Part shown: positions 6,480 to 14,279 of the stretch, one piece after another | Layout: each line of letters opens with the position of its first letter | Position numbering within the stretch: the stretch's first letter is position 1 | Assembly: GCA_045133795.1 (NCBI GenBank) | Contig: JBGUUT010000057.1 | Location: forward strand, 1-15,730 | Length of the DNA stretch: 15,730 nt | Reading direction: 5' to 3' | Source of the DNA: RGIG8597 sp045133795 | Lineage (GTDB): Bacteria; Spirochaetota; GWE2-31-10 | Position numbers and translations under genes: made by a program | The notes under the pieces: model-generated | The model's database searches: none | The model's input: only the letters and a program-made list of their open reading frames with translations | Told to the model about the DNA's origin: nothing

Positions 6480-8678
6480 ATGAAAAAGAAAAGCTTACTT
6501 TTACTCGCTTTATTTGCTGTTTTTTTATCCTGCAAATCTGTTCCCGGCGGAACATCGTTAAATGCCGGAAGCGTAAAGATATTCTTTACACCATGTGAAA
6601 ACGGCTATTTAAAAATTGAAGCTTTAGGAAAGAAATATTCTGCACCGGCAGAATCACTTGAATTAAAGATTCCTGCTATCGGTGAAACTTTTGCCGTAAA
6701 CGGAAACGAGCTTACATGGAATGATTATAAAATTGTGAAAATTGATGACGGTTACGAATTGTATTACAAAGATACATTACGTTATACCTCTACTTTCTAT
6801 TATGAAGACGGTGAAATAGAAGAAGAACGTTATTATGCCGATGTAAATGCCTATTACGGAATGGGACAAATTCACAAATCGCTCAATCTTGCCGGAAAAC
6901 GTGCTATTATTTATCACGAACCGAATTACGGTGACCAAACATATCTTTATGTTCCTTTTTACATGACAACATCAAAAGATACCGTATACATAAACGCAAA
7001 CGGTTATGACAAATTAAAATTCCCGAAAGACAAAGAAGACCCGGTTGTTTGTGCCAGCGGTACCGGACGAATTGAAGGATATTACAGAGTCGATGACAGT
7101 TTTAAATCTGCTGTATCAGGTTTTTATAAAGTTACAGGCGAAAGTGCCATGTTACCTAAATGGGTATTCGGTTTTACTCAATCTAAATATTCTTATGAAA
7201 CTACAGAAGAAGTTATTGAATTAGTAGAACGTTTTAAAACAGAAAACATTCCGCTAAGTGCAGTCGTTCTTGACTTGGCTTGGTTTAATAAAATGGGAGA
7301 TTTGGATTGGAATAAAGAAAAGTTTCCTGACCCGAAAGCTCTTGATGATTATTTAGAATCAAACAACGTAAAATTAATTACTATCAGTGAACCGTTTTTC
7401 GCTACAGATTCACTTTGCTATGATGAATTCAGAAAAGCAGGACTTTTTGCTGATGATGAAAAAGGCAAACCTGTATTATGGAATGACTGGTGGTGTGTAA
7501 ACGGTTCAAAAGAAGGTGCAATTATTAATCCGCTCAATCCTAAAACTGAAAAATTATTGGGTGATAAATACATAAAAATGATTGAAAGCGGAATCGACAG
7601 CTTCTGGACAGATTTGGGAGAACCTGAAAGATGTCCGCCGTCTGCGGTTTTCTCCGGCATTCCGGAAACTTATTTTCATAACTACTTCAATCGTGAATGG
7701 TCACGAATTATTATGTCTGCCGTTACAAAACAATATCCAAACAAAAGATTTTTCCTTTTGAGCCGTTCCGGATATACGGGAAGTAAAGCGTATGCAGTAT
7801 CAAACTGGTCCGGAGATGTTCCGGCTACATTTGACGGATTACGTCAGCAACTTGCAGAAGGCTTAAGCAGCGGACTTTCAGGTTTTCCATATTGGGGAAG
7901 TGATGTCGGTGGTTTTACTCCGAAATTAAGTGATCCGGAACTTATGACAAGATGGTATCAGTTCGGAGCTTTTACTCCGGTATACAGAGCTCACGGAACA
8001 GACTCTCGTGAACCATGGGTAGCCGGTGAAAAAAATCTGCCGATTATCAAAAATTACATAAATTATCACTACCAATTGTTGCCTTACACTTACAGTTTAT
8101 CACGTGAAATGTGTCGTGACGGTTTACCTTTAATGAGAAGTATGTTCCTTGAATACGAAGATACTCCTGCTAAATTTATTGATAAACAATATTTCTTCGG
8201 AGCAAATATTCTTGTTTGTCCGATAACAGCCAGCACTAATTTCAAAAAAGATATTGAAGTATTCTTACCGGAAGGTAACTGGTACAACTGGGAAAATATG
8301 AACCTTACAAAAGGCGGTACTTATACCCTTCCGGCAAAAATGGAAGAAATTCCTGTTTTCATAAAAGAAGGAAGTATCACGCCGCTTGATTATAAAGGGA
8401 AAGCAGCTTTATTGCTCACTCCGGCAGAAAATATCAACGGAAGCTTTATATTCTATGATGATGACGGTGTTTCTTACGATTATAAAAACGGAAACTACAA
8501 CGAAATCAAATATGACCTTGAAGGTTTCACATTAAAAGCGTCTGTACTCAACGGAAAACTTGCAGATGAAATAACTTTACTTGTACCGGCAAATAGTTCT
8601 GTAAAAAGCAACGGCTGGACAAATGACGGAAAATACAAAGTTAAAACTGTAAAACTTTCCGAAACCATAGAATTATAA
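6480..8678 (+). CDS. GH31 alpha-glucosidase/transglucosylase lipoprotein, Agd31B-like
   Basis: 732 residues from the ATG at 6480, chosen because GAAGAGG lies five bases upstream and the sequence begins with a lipoprotein signal (basic MKKK, hydrophobic core, FLSC with Cys18). Residues 30-225 are the N-terminal beta-sandwich. The TIM barrel runs from about 226, with LDLAWF..MGDLDW (264-277), TISEPFF (301-307), the nucleophile motif FWTDLGEPE (375-383, Asp378) and the acid/base motif WSGDVPATFDGL (443-454, Asp446). Beta domains close the protein from about 590. The loop MG(D/N)LDW and the TDLGEPE/SGDV motifs resemble the Cellvibrio Agd31B oligosaccharide 4-alpha-glucosyltransferase more than YicI xylosidases or sulfoquinovosidases. 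Expected work: transfer or release of glucose from alpha-1,4-glucans outside the cytoplasm. Transglucosylase versus hydrolase cannot be told from sequence. Monocistronic, ended by the strong terminator that follows. Confidence 0.9.
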   Translation: MKKKSLLLLALFAVFLSCKSVPGGTSLNAGSVKIFFTPCENGYLKIEALGKKYSAPAESLELKIPAIGETFAVNGNELTWNDYKIVKIDDGYELYYKDTLRYTSTFYYEDGEIEEERYYADVNAYYGMGQIHKSLNLAGKRAIIYHEPNYGDQTYLYVPFYMTTSKDTVYINANGYDKLKFPKDKEDPVVCASGTGRIEGYYRVDDSFKSAVSGFYKVTGESAMLPKWVFGFTQSKYSYETTEEVIELVERFKTENIPLSAVVLDLAWFNKMGDLDWNKEKFPDPKALDDYLESNNVKLITISEPFFATDSLCYDEFRKAGLFADDEKGKPVLWNDWWCVNGSKEGAIINPLNPKTEKLLGDKYIKMIESGIDSFWTDLGEPERCPPSAVFSGIPETYFHNYFNREWSRIIMSAVTKQYPNKRFFLLSRSGYTGSKAYAVSNWSGDVPATFDGLRQQLAEGLSSGLSGFPYWGSDVGGFTPKLSDPELMTRWYQFGAFTPVYRAHGTDSREPWVAGEKNLPIIKNYINYHYQLLPYTYSLSREMCRDGLPLMRSMFLEYEDTPAKFIDKQYFFGANILVCPITASTNFKKDIEVFLPEGNWYNWENMNLTKGGTYTLPAKMEEIPVFIKEGSITPLDYKGKAALLLTPAENINGSFIFYDDDGVSYDYKNGNYNEIKYDLEGFTLKASVLNGKLADEITLLVPANSSVKSNGWTNDGKYKVKTVKLSETIEL

Positions 8679-8700
8679 TAATTTTATAATCAGTAAAAAA

Positions 8701-8742
8701 AATACACCTCCGAAAGCTTAATTTCAGGAGGTGTATTTTTTT
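8701..8742 (+). terminator. Strong intrinsic terminator after GH31
   Basis: AATACACCTCC (8701-8711) pairs perfectly with GGAGGTGTATT (8727-8737). An inner GAAA/TTTC pairing extends the stem past a bulge, and seven T residues follow (8736-8742). The upstream A-rich flank would make it usable in the reverse direction too. Confidence 0.9.
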
Positions 8743-8777
8743 GTCTAAACATTCAAAAAAACAAAACTTCAATTTAT

Positions 8778-8864
8778 AAAAGAGCATTTACAAAATCATA
8801 AGAATATGAAAGTTTACCAGAAATAGGTAATCAAATATCATTTGGGAATAACATTTGCTCTTTT
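8778..8864 (+). repeat. Inverted repeat in the leader of the Ig-like lipoprotein gene
   Basis: AAAAGAGCA (8778-8786) is the exact reverse complement of TGCTCTTTT (8856-8864), 69 bases apart. The right arm is followed by another T and lies eight bases before the AAGGAG ribosome binding site (8873-8878 region). It could close a leader structure in the mRNA or be a weak attenuator; nine A/T-rich pairs could also arise by chance in such sequence. Confidence 0.35.
8813..8841 (+). promoter_or_regulatory. Weak candidate promoter before the Ig-like lipoprotein gene
   Basis: TTTACC (8813-8818), 17 bases, TATCAT (8836-8841). Each box matches four or five consensus bases. A promoter is expected in this gap because the terminator at 8701-8742 cuts the gene off from GH31, but several similar A/T-rich choices exist. 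If this one is used, the left arm of the inverted repeat at 8778 would not be in the transcript. Confidence 0.3.
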
Positions 8865-8882
8865 TACACATAAGGAGTTGAT

Positions 8883-10859
8883 ATGGTTAAAAAAGTTATT
8901 CCTTTTATTACAACAATTATATTTATTATCAGTTGTTCCGTGAACAACCCTTTTCGTCCTACCGATGAGCCACACAAAGTTGAAAATATTACACTTAAAA
9001 ACGCAACTCTTGATATAGGAGATACACTGCTACTTATTCCCGATATCCAACCGGACAATGCAACAGATAAATCATTAACATGGACATCCGATGACCCGGA
9101 ATATGTAACCGTAGATGAAAACGGAAAAATTACGGCAATCAGACGATACGGAGATTTATCAAAATTCGCTACAATCACAGCGACTGCTTCCAACGGAGTC
9201 AGCGGAAGTTGCCAAGTTTATGTTATAGGAGACCCGAAGTTTGAATTAGCCGATTTGAAAATAACGGCAGGCGAAAACGGTCAACTGACCTTATCCTGCA
9301 TTACCGAAAAAGGTAACAATATTGAAAGTGCAGAATGGACTATACTAAAATCCGATATTGCAGAAATAACCTCTTCTACTAATGCGGCAATATCTTCCAT
9401 TGCAAATATCAATGCACTGAAAGACGGAATAACTAATGTCAATGTAGAAATACGATTAGAAAATGACGACAATACTTATTGGGCAAATTGTACTTTAGAA
9501 GTAATCAAACAAGCTGAAATTGAAAGCATTATTTTAGATAATATTACATTAGATATAGGTGATACTTATCAACTTATTCCCACAATATCGCCTAATGAAG
9601 CTGTTGATAAATCTTTGACATGGACCTCCGACGCACCGGAATACGTAACAGTTGATGAAAACGGCAAAATTACGGCTGTCAGACGATACGGAGATTTGAC
9701 TAAATACGCAACAATCACAGCAACGGCTTCCAACGGTGTCAGCGGAAGTTGTCGTGTGTATGTTACCGGAGATCCGACTTTTACCGTTAACAATATTGAT
9801 ATTTTTATGAAAGACATCGGTAAACTTGAATTAAGCTGCATGACAACTAAAGGCAATCTTTCAAGTGTAAAATGGTCTGTCAGTGATAACACAATTGCAA
9901 CATTATCAAATGATTCATTTTCCGGCAAAACTGCAACTGCCGATATTACCGGAATAGAAGCCGGAACCGTTAATGTCAATATCGAAATCAAACTGGAAAA
10001 TGATGATACGATTTATTATGCAAATTGTACCGTTAAAGTAAAACCAAAACAAGCAATTACTCTCAAAGCTACAGAAGGAGCAAGTTATAAATGGCTTATA
10101 AACGGACAAGAAACTCAATCCCTTGATATCGAATTAACAGAAAATGCCGTTATTCAATGTCAAATCACAAATCCCGGCGGCATTTACGATACCGGCAATC
10201 TTATCACAGCCGGAAGTTTTGAGTTTACTCCCGACAATGCAATCCGAAACGAAGTCAATAAATTAGGAGACAAAATTTCCTATGAATATATGAATATGAA
10301 TAATAACGGTGAAAATATGCAAACCGGAAGTGTAACTACCGACACTGATGCCAATAACGTAAAAAAGCTTTATTTCGCAAATCTTACGGCACAAGACGGC
10401 GAACGACTTCTTGTATGTGACGGGGGGAACAGTTCCAGTGCAAGAGTATGGACAGCCAGAAATCTGAAACTAAAAGGCGGTATTACGTATCAGTTCAGTT
10501 GTTGGGCTGCAAACATTGATTTGGAATACGATGAACACGGTAAAAACAGTCTTGCAAAATTGAAATTTGTTATTGAAAATCCGGAAAATAATAATAACAC
10601 CCTACTTGAGTTTACCGTTCCCGAAGAATTAGGAAAATGGAAAGAGTACACATCTACATTTACACCGACTAAAGACCTTGACTGGTGTCACATTTATATT
10701 GTCAATTATACTACCGTAAATGAAGGAAACGATTTTGCGATTGATAATATTTATTTCGGAACAGTACAAAATACCGAAGCTACCGAATTTTTAGAAACAT
10801 TCACTGTTGATATAAGTACAAATCCACCGACTGTCACTTCTACAATGGAAAAACTATAA
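8883..10859 (+). CDS. Lipoprotein with duplicated Ig-like unit and C-terminal carbohydrate-binding-like domain
   Basis: 658 residues; the ATG follows AAGGAG at 8873-8878. The signal peptide ends in the lipobox FIISC with Cys18. Residues 33-212 and 213-390 are two copies of one unit. Each begins with a Big_2-type Ig-like domain (DKSLTWTSD, EYVTVDENGKITA, ATITATASNGVSGSC), followed by a second, less familiar Ig-like domain ending in a VN(V/I)EI.LENDD motif. A short segment (393-420, YKWLINGQ) leads into a C-terminal domain of about 210 residues. That domain has the jelly-roll pattern GERLLVCDGG, YQFSCWAANI, GKWKEYTSTF and FAIDNIYFGT, common in carbohydrate-binding or adhesive modules. It is probably a surface protein that displays a binding domain on an Ig-like stalk. 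The position next to the GH31 lipoprotein suggests glycan binding, as inference. Ligand unknown. Confidence 0.85.
   Translation: MVKKVIPFITTIIFIISCSVNNPFRPTDEPHKVENITLKNATLDIGDTLLLIPDIQPDNATDKSLTWTSDDPEYVTVDENGKITAIRRYGDLSKFATITATASNGVSGSCQVYVIGDPKFELADLKITAGENGQLTLSCITEKGNNIESAEWTILKSDIAEITSSTNAAISSIANINALKDGITNVNVEIRLENDDNTYWANCTLEVIKQAEIESIILDNITLDIGDTYQLIPTISPNEAVDKSLTWTSDAPEYVTVDENGKITAVRRYGDLTKYATITATASNGVSGSCRVYVTGDPTFTVNNIDIFMKDIGKLELSCMTTKGNLSSVKWSVSDNTIATLSNDSFSGKTATADITGIEAGTVNVNIEIKLENDDTIYYANCTVKVKPKQAITLKATEGASYKWLINGQETQSLDIELTENAVIQCQITNPGGIYDTGNLITAGSFEFTPDNAIRNEVNKLGDKISYEYMNMNNNGENMQTGSVTTDTDANNVKKLYFANLTAQDGERLLVCDGGNSSSARVWTARNLKLKGGITYQFSCWAANIDLEYDEHGKNSLAKLKFVIENPENNNNTLLEFTVPEELGKWKEYTSTFTPTKDLDWCHIYIVNYTTVNEGNDFAIDNIYFGTVQNTEATEFLETFTVDISTNPPTVTSTMEKL
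8979..10050 (+). repeat. Internal tandem duplication of about 540 bases (two Ig-like units)
   Basis: Copy one starts at 8979 and copy two at 9519. The Big_2 part is very similar at DNA level (for example the segments around 9140-9215 and 9680-9755), while the second half of each unit has diverged. This indicates a duplication with unequal conservation, and the Big_2 halves may still be exchanging sequence. Confidence 0.85.
10422..10427 (+). repeat. G6 homopolymer in the Ig-like lipoprotein gene
   Basis: Six G residues encode part of Asp-Gly-Gly-Asn in the C-terminal domain. A one-base slip would alter and truncate the last 140 residues, removing most of the putative binding domain. Confidence 0.6.
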
Positions 10860-10873
10860 AATTAAAACATCTA

Positions 10874-10907
10874 TAAAAAAAGTGCGGAGATTTTCTTCCG
10901 CACTTTT
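10874..10907 (-). terminator. Bidirectional terminator between convergent lipoprotein genes
   Basis: AAAAGTGCGGA (10878-10888) pairs with TCCGCACTTTT (10897-10907) around an eight-base loop. On the minus strand the stem is followed by a longer T run (complement of the A run at 10875-10881), so it best serves the LRR gene ending at 10919. The plus-strand T4 makes it usable for the Ig-like lipoprotein gene ending at 10859 as well. Confidence 0.88.
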
Positions 10908-10918
10908 AAGTTAAAAAA

Positions 10919-13900
10919 TTACTCTGTATAATTATAATTTATAGTCTCCGCACCAGTTAAACAGTCATTACCATCACCAATACCATTGATTATTTTCTGA
11001 TTCCATTCTTCTTCTGTTCCTTTGTAGTTTACAGTTTTTAACTTTATACAACCACCGAACGCAGAGCCACCGATAGAAGTCACGTCGTTACCGATTGTCA
11101 CGCTTTCTAAGCTACTGCAATTATAGAACGCAGATATACCGATAGTAGTCACGCTGTCAGGGATTATCACGCTTTTTAAGCTACAAGCATTGAACGCATG
11201 GTTACCGATAGAAGTCACGCCGGCAGGAATTGTCACGCTTGTTAAGCCGATGCAACCAAAGAACGCAGAGACACCGATATCAGTCAATCCTGTAGTTCCG
11301 CTTAAATCAAGATTTACCTTTGCCTTGCTACCTGATAATGCTGTATTTATGGCTGATATAGTATTGCTTGTTATTTCTTCGGTGACAATAATAGTGTAAC
11401 TACCCCCTGCCGAAAGATTTGAAATCTTAGTACTCACATTGTCTGATGTCACAGTAATTGCATTATAATTTATAGTCGCACCAGTTAATTTACCATTACC
11501 ACTACCAATACCATTGATTATTTTCTGATTCCATTCTTCTTCTGTTCCTTTGTAGTTTACAGTTGCTAATTTTCCGCAACCATTGAACGCAGAGACACCG
11601 ATAGATTCCACCTTATCACCGATTGTCACGCTTTCTAAGCTACTGCAACCATCGAACGCATTGCTACCGATAGTAGTCACGCTGTCAGGGATTATCACGC
11701 TTGTTAAGCCTGTGCAATTTCTGAACGCATTGTCACCGATAGTAGTCACGCCGGCAGGAATTGTCACGCTTGTTAAGCTACTGCAATTTTGGAACGCAGA
11801 GTCACCGATAGTAGTCACGCCGGCAGGAATTGTCACGCTTGTTAAGCTACTGCAATTATCGAACGCATAGCGATCGATTTTAGTCACGCCGGCAGGGATT
11901 GTCACTACACCGGTTGCACTCGGATATGCAATCAAAGTTGTTTTGTCTTTATTATATAAAATCGTACCGTCATCTGATGTGGAAAAGTATTCATTACCTT
12001 CATTTACAATAAATTTTGTTAAGCTACTGCAACCATTGAACGCATAGAAATCGATAGTAGTCACGCCGGCAGGAATTGTCACGCTTGTTAAACTACTGCA
12101 ATATTGGAACGCACGGGGATCGATAGTAGTCACACCGTTACCGATTGTCACGCTTGTTAAGCTACTGCAATATTGGAACGCAGAGCCACCGATAGAAGTC
12201 ACGTTGTCACCGATTGTCACACTTGTTAAGTTACTGCAACCAGCGAACGCAGAGCCACCGATAGAAGTCACGTTGTCACCGCCGATTGTCACACTTGTTA
12301 AGCTACTGCAACCAGAGAACGCAAAGTTTGGAAGTTTAGTCAAATTTTCAATATGGCTTAAATCAAGATTTACTTTTGCATTGCTACCTGATAATGCTGT
12401 ATTTATGGCTGATATAGTAGTGTTTTCTATCGCTCCGGTAACAATAATAGTGTAACTACCTCCTTCCGTAAGTTTTGAAATCGCGTCACTCACATCGTCT
12501 TCTGATGTCACTTTAAAACTATAATAATTTACATTTGCTAACTTGCTATTACCACTACCAATGCTTATACCCCCCCATTCATCTTGTGTTCCTTTGTAGT
12601 TTACAGTTGTTAAGCTACTGCAACCATAGAACGCAGAGTCACCGATAGTAGTCACGCCGTTACCGATTGTCACGCTTGTTAAGCCTGTGCAATTATCGAA
12701 CGCATAATTACCGATAAAAGTCACGCCTTTACCGATTATCACGCTTGTTAAGTCAGTGCATTTTTGGAACGCATAGCCTTTGATAGTAGTCACGCTGTCA
12801 GGGATTATCACGCTTGTTAAGCCTGTGCAATTATAGAACGCAGAGCTACCGATTTCTTTCACGCCGTTACCGATTGTCACGCTTGTTAAGCTACTGCAAT
12901 TATAGAACGCCCAATCACCGATAGAAGTCACGCTGTCAGGGATTGTTATCGAAGTTAAGTTGCTACACCCTTTGAACGCATCAGTATCGATAGAATTCAA
13001 TCCGCTAGTTTTGCTTAAATCTAGATTTACCTTTGCACTGTTGTTCTTAGTTTGTAATGTTGTTAATGCTGTATTTATGGCTGATATAGTAGTGTTTGAT
13101 ATTTCTTCGGTAACTATTATATCGTGAGTATATTCTCCGGGTAATGTTTCTATTACAGCAGCTACAGTATTAGCCGTAGTATTCCATTCGACAGTATTAG
13201 TCTCTTTTATAGTTCCCCACACGGCAGTAACAGTAATATCTTCGATAATATCACTCGGTATTTCCTTTATTCCTTTTCCGTCATACCAAACGCCGAATAT
13301 ACAATTTGTTTTTTCTACGTTGTTCGCCGTCGGCAGAATTATTTTTGTATTTGCATTTCGTACTGTTATCGGAGTGAAGCCATTTTGCCAATTTCCGCCG
13401 TCTAGCTTATATGTAATTGTATAATATTGTGTATTTATATCGTTCAATGTTATTTGGTGGGTTGTAGTTATTCCGCCTATTACTTCTATTACATCAGTTA
13501 ATGTATTCAGAAGTTTATCTGATGTATCATACACCTCAAACTTGATTATGTATTGACCGGATTGAATATCATTTTTTGAATAGCATGTCGTATACGTATC
13601 ACTACTGATAGTAAGTTCTTCCGGCTCATAATTTTTTACAGCTTCGCCAGTTGCTATATAGTAAAGTCCGGCTTTTATTTTATTTATCCCGCTGTCAGCT
13701 CCCCAGATTAATGTTATTGATATATTTCCGTTACCGGTTGTAGATATTTGCATATCAAAAGTTAGCTTGTTGTCTCCGGTTTTTATTTCTTGATTATCTA
13801 TTGTACAGCTTAAAATCACACCGTTGTTTCCGTTGTAGAATTTCATCTCAAAGTTATAAATACCAACATCCAGCAGTATGCTGTTATCACTTCCAATTTG

Positions 13901-14167
13901 ATTGATTACATCGTCACCGTTGTCACCGCTCCAGCTCCAGCTCCAGCTTTGTCCCTTTGTACTCATTGCTGTCAATGTTGCACTTTTTATACTACTTTTT
14001 AAGGTATCAACAGTCGGCATTATTGTTCTTGACCGGCTCCCCACGTTCATCACAAGTCGCCCTTTCTCTTGTGGTTTTGCATTATTACTTACATCTTCAA
14101 ATGTCTGACTGCACGCTGTCATACACAATACAGCCATCACCATAAAAAACTTAATTAGATTTTTCAT
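10919..14167 (-). CDS. BspA-like leucine-rich-repeat surface lipoprotein
   Basis: 1082 residues from the ATG at 14167, chosen because AGGAGG lies six bases upstream (14174-14179); an in-frame ATG at 14191 sits before that site and is unlikely. The signal peptide ends LCMTAC, Cys19. Residues 35-240 are beta-rich domains I do not recognise, containing SRTIMP and a WSWSWS stretch. Residues 246-318 form an InlB-type (Flg_new) repeat. From 333 on there are three modules, each made of a cap (ending AKVNLDLS), LRRs of 23 residues (pattern AF..C..L..V.I...V..I) and a closing VNYKGT..EW segment. The LRR counts are 6, 10 and 4. BspA/LrrA-type proteins of oral anaerobes and treponemes bind host matrix proteins or other bacteria, so an adhesin role is the family expectation. 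The repeat DNA is unusually uniform and carries a G7 tract. Confidence 0.93.
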   Translation of the reverse strand: MKNLIKFFMVMAVLCMTACSQTFEDVSNNAKPQEKGRLVMNVGSRSRTIMPTVDTLKSSIKSATLTAMSTKGQSWSWSWSGDNGDDVINQIGSDNSILLDVGIYNFEMKFYNGNNGVILSCTIDNQEIKTGDNKLTFDMQISTTGNGNISITLIWGADSGINKIKAGLYYIATGEAVKNYEPEELTISSDTYTTCYSKNDIQSGQYIIKFEVYDTSDKLLNTLTDVIEVIGGITTTHQITLNDINTQYYTITYKLDGGNWQNGFTPITVRNANTKIILPTANNVEKTNCIFGVWYDGKGIKEIPSDIIEDITVTAVWGTIKETNTVEWNTTANTVAAVIETLPGEYTHDIIVTEEISNTTISAINTALTTLQTKNNSAKVNLDLSKTSGLNSIDTDAFKGCSNLTSITIPDSVTSIGDWAFYNCSSLTSVTIGNGVKEIGSSAFYNCTGLTSVIIPDSVTTIKGYAFQKCTDLTSVIIGKGVTFIGNYAFDNCTGLTSVTIGNGVTTIGDSAFYGCSSLTTVNYKGTQDEWGGISIGSGNSKLANVNYYSFKVTSEDDVSDAISKLTEGGSYTIIVTGAIENTTISAINTALSGSNAKVNLDLSHIENLTKLPNFAFSGCSSLTSVTIGGDNVTSIGGSAFAGCSNLTSVTIGDNVTSIGGSAFQYCSSLTSVTIGNGVTTIDPRAFQYCSSLTSVTIPAGVTTIDFYAFNGCSSLTKFIVNEGNEYFSTSDDGTILYNKDKTTLIAYPSATGVVTIPAGVTKIDRYAFDNCSSLTSVTIPAGVTTIGDSAFQNCSSLTSVTIPAGVTTIGDNAFRNCTGLTSVIIPDSVTTIGSNAFDGCSSLESVTIGDKVESIGVSAFNGCGKLATVNYKGTEEEWNQKIINGIGSGNGKLTGATINYNAITVTSDNVSTKISNLSAGGSYTIIVTEEITSNTISAINTALSGSKAKVNLDLSGTTGLTDIGVSAFFGCIGLTSVTIPAGVTSIGNHAFNACSLKSVIIPDSVTTIGISAFYNCSSLESVTIGNDVTSIGGSAFGGCIKLKTVNYKGTEEEWNQKIINGIGDGNDCLTGAETINYNYTE
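10976..11036 (-). repeat. 61-base exact duplication, copy 1 (copy 2 at 11504-11564)
   Basis: Positions 10976-11036 and 11504-11564 are identical over 61 bases. They encode the closing VNYKGTEEEWNQKIINGIG segments of LRR blocks 3 and 2. The direct repeats are 528 bases apart (176 codons), so recombination between them would delete or duplicate one whole cap-LRR module in frame. Confidence 0.88.
11030..11290 (-). repeat. LRR block 3 (four 69-base repeats)
   Basis: Encodes residues about 960-1046 of the LRR protein, four BspA-type repeats. The second repeat (NACSL) is one residue shorter than the rest. Confidence 0.85.
11558..12343 (-). repeat. LRR block 2 (ten repeats, near-identical 69-base units)
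   Basis: Encodes residues about 609-870. Adjacent units are almost identical; for example 57 bases starting at 11732 recur exactly at 11801, offset 69. One repeat (near 11890-12020) has a longer insert of about 36 residues containing FSTSDDGTILYNKDKTTLI, a common variation in BspA proteins. Confidence 0.88.
12570..12576 (-). repeat. G7 homopolymer inside the LRR coding sequence
   Basis: Seven C on the plus strand read as G7 on the coding strand, within Glu-Trp-Gly-Gly-Ile at the end of LRR block 1. The equivalent positions in the other two modules encode Glu-Trp-Asn-Gln and have no G run. A one-base change would stop translation after block 1 and lose blocks 2 and 3. Confidence 0.8.
12602..13000 (-). 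repeat. LRR block 1 (six repeats)
   Basis: Encodes residues about 390-522, six BspA-type 23-residue repeats, more varied than those of block 2. It is preceded by the first cap segment (about 13001-13171). Confidence 0.85.
13928..13948 (-). repeat. Hexanucleotide repeat encoding Ser-Trp units
   Basis: GCTCCA occurs three and a half times in tandem and encodes alternating Ser and Trp (SWSWSWS) in the N-terminal part of the LRR lipoprotein. Gain or loss of units keeps the frame. Confidence 0.7.
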
Positions 14168-14279
14168 TGTTAGCCTCCTTCTCTTCTTCATTTACATCAC
14201 GTAAGAAATAGGAATCTTTTTCTTTACATGGCAAATAAATGTACCTAGTTTCTTCATTACTTATTTTACTGTTCCCTAT
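14151..14279 (-). other. Open, protein-like frame across the gap between the two surface genes
   Basis: Between TAG at 14280-14282 and TAA at 14151-14153 a 42-codon minus-strand frame reads as a charged, peptide-like sequence (RYIYLPCKEKDSYFLRDVNEEEKE in part). It has no ATG or GTG start, and overlaps the end of the upstream gene and the start of the LRR gene. It could be the former tail of the upstream protein, separated by a frameshift, or chance. The rest of this gap holds no terminator and no convincing promoter. Confidence 0.2.

Noticed and set aside
8701..8742. ACCTCC/GGAGGTG pairing as a riboswitch-type ribosome binding site sequester
   Set aside because: No start codon follows at a suitable distance, and the stem ends in a T7 run directly after the GH31 stop, so it is an intrinsic terminator.
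11583..12455. Plus-strand open frames opposite the LRR repeats (for example 11583-11870 and 12204-12455)
   Set aside because: They are periodic antisense readings of the 69-base repeats, with no ribosome binding sites and repetitive, unlikely proteins.
11030..13000. Regular spacing suggesting a CRISPR array or a diversity-generating retroelement target
   Set aside because: The 69-base units are wholly coding LRRs without spacers, and there is no cas gene, reverse transcriptase or template repeat in the window.
14192..14265. A 21-codon ATG frame (14257-14192) and a weak TTGCCA-N18-TATTTC promoter on the minus strand
   Set aside because: The frame has no ribosome binding site and an unconvincing peptide; the -10 match is only three of six bases.
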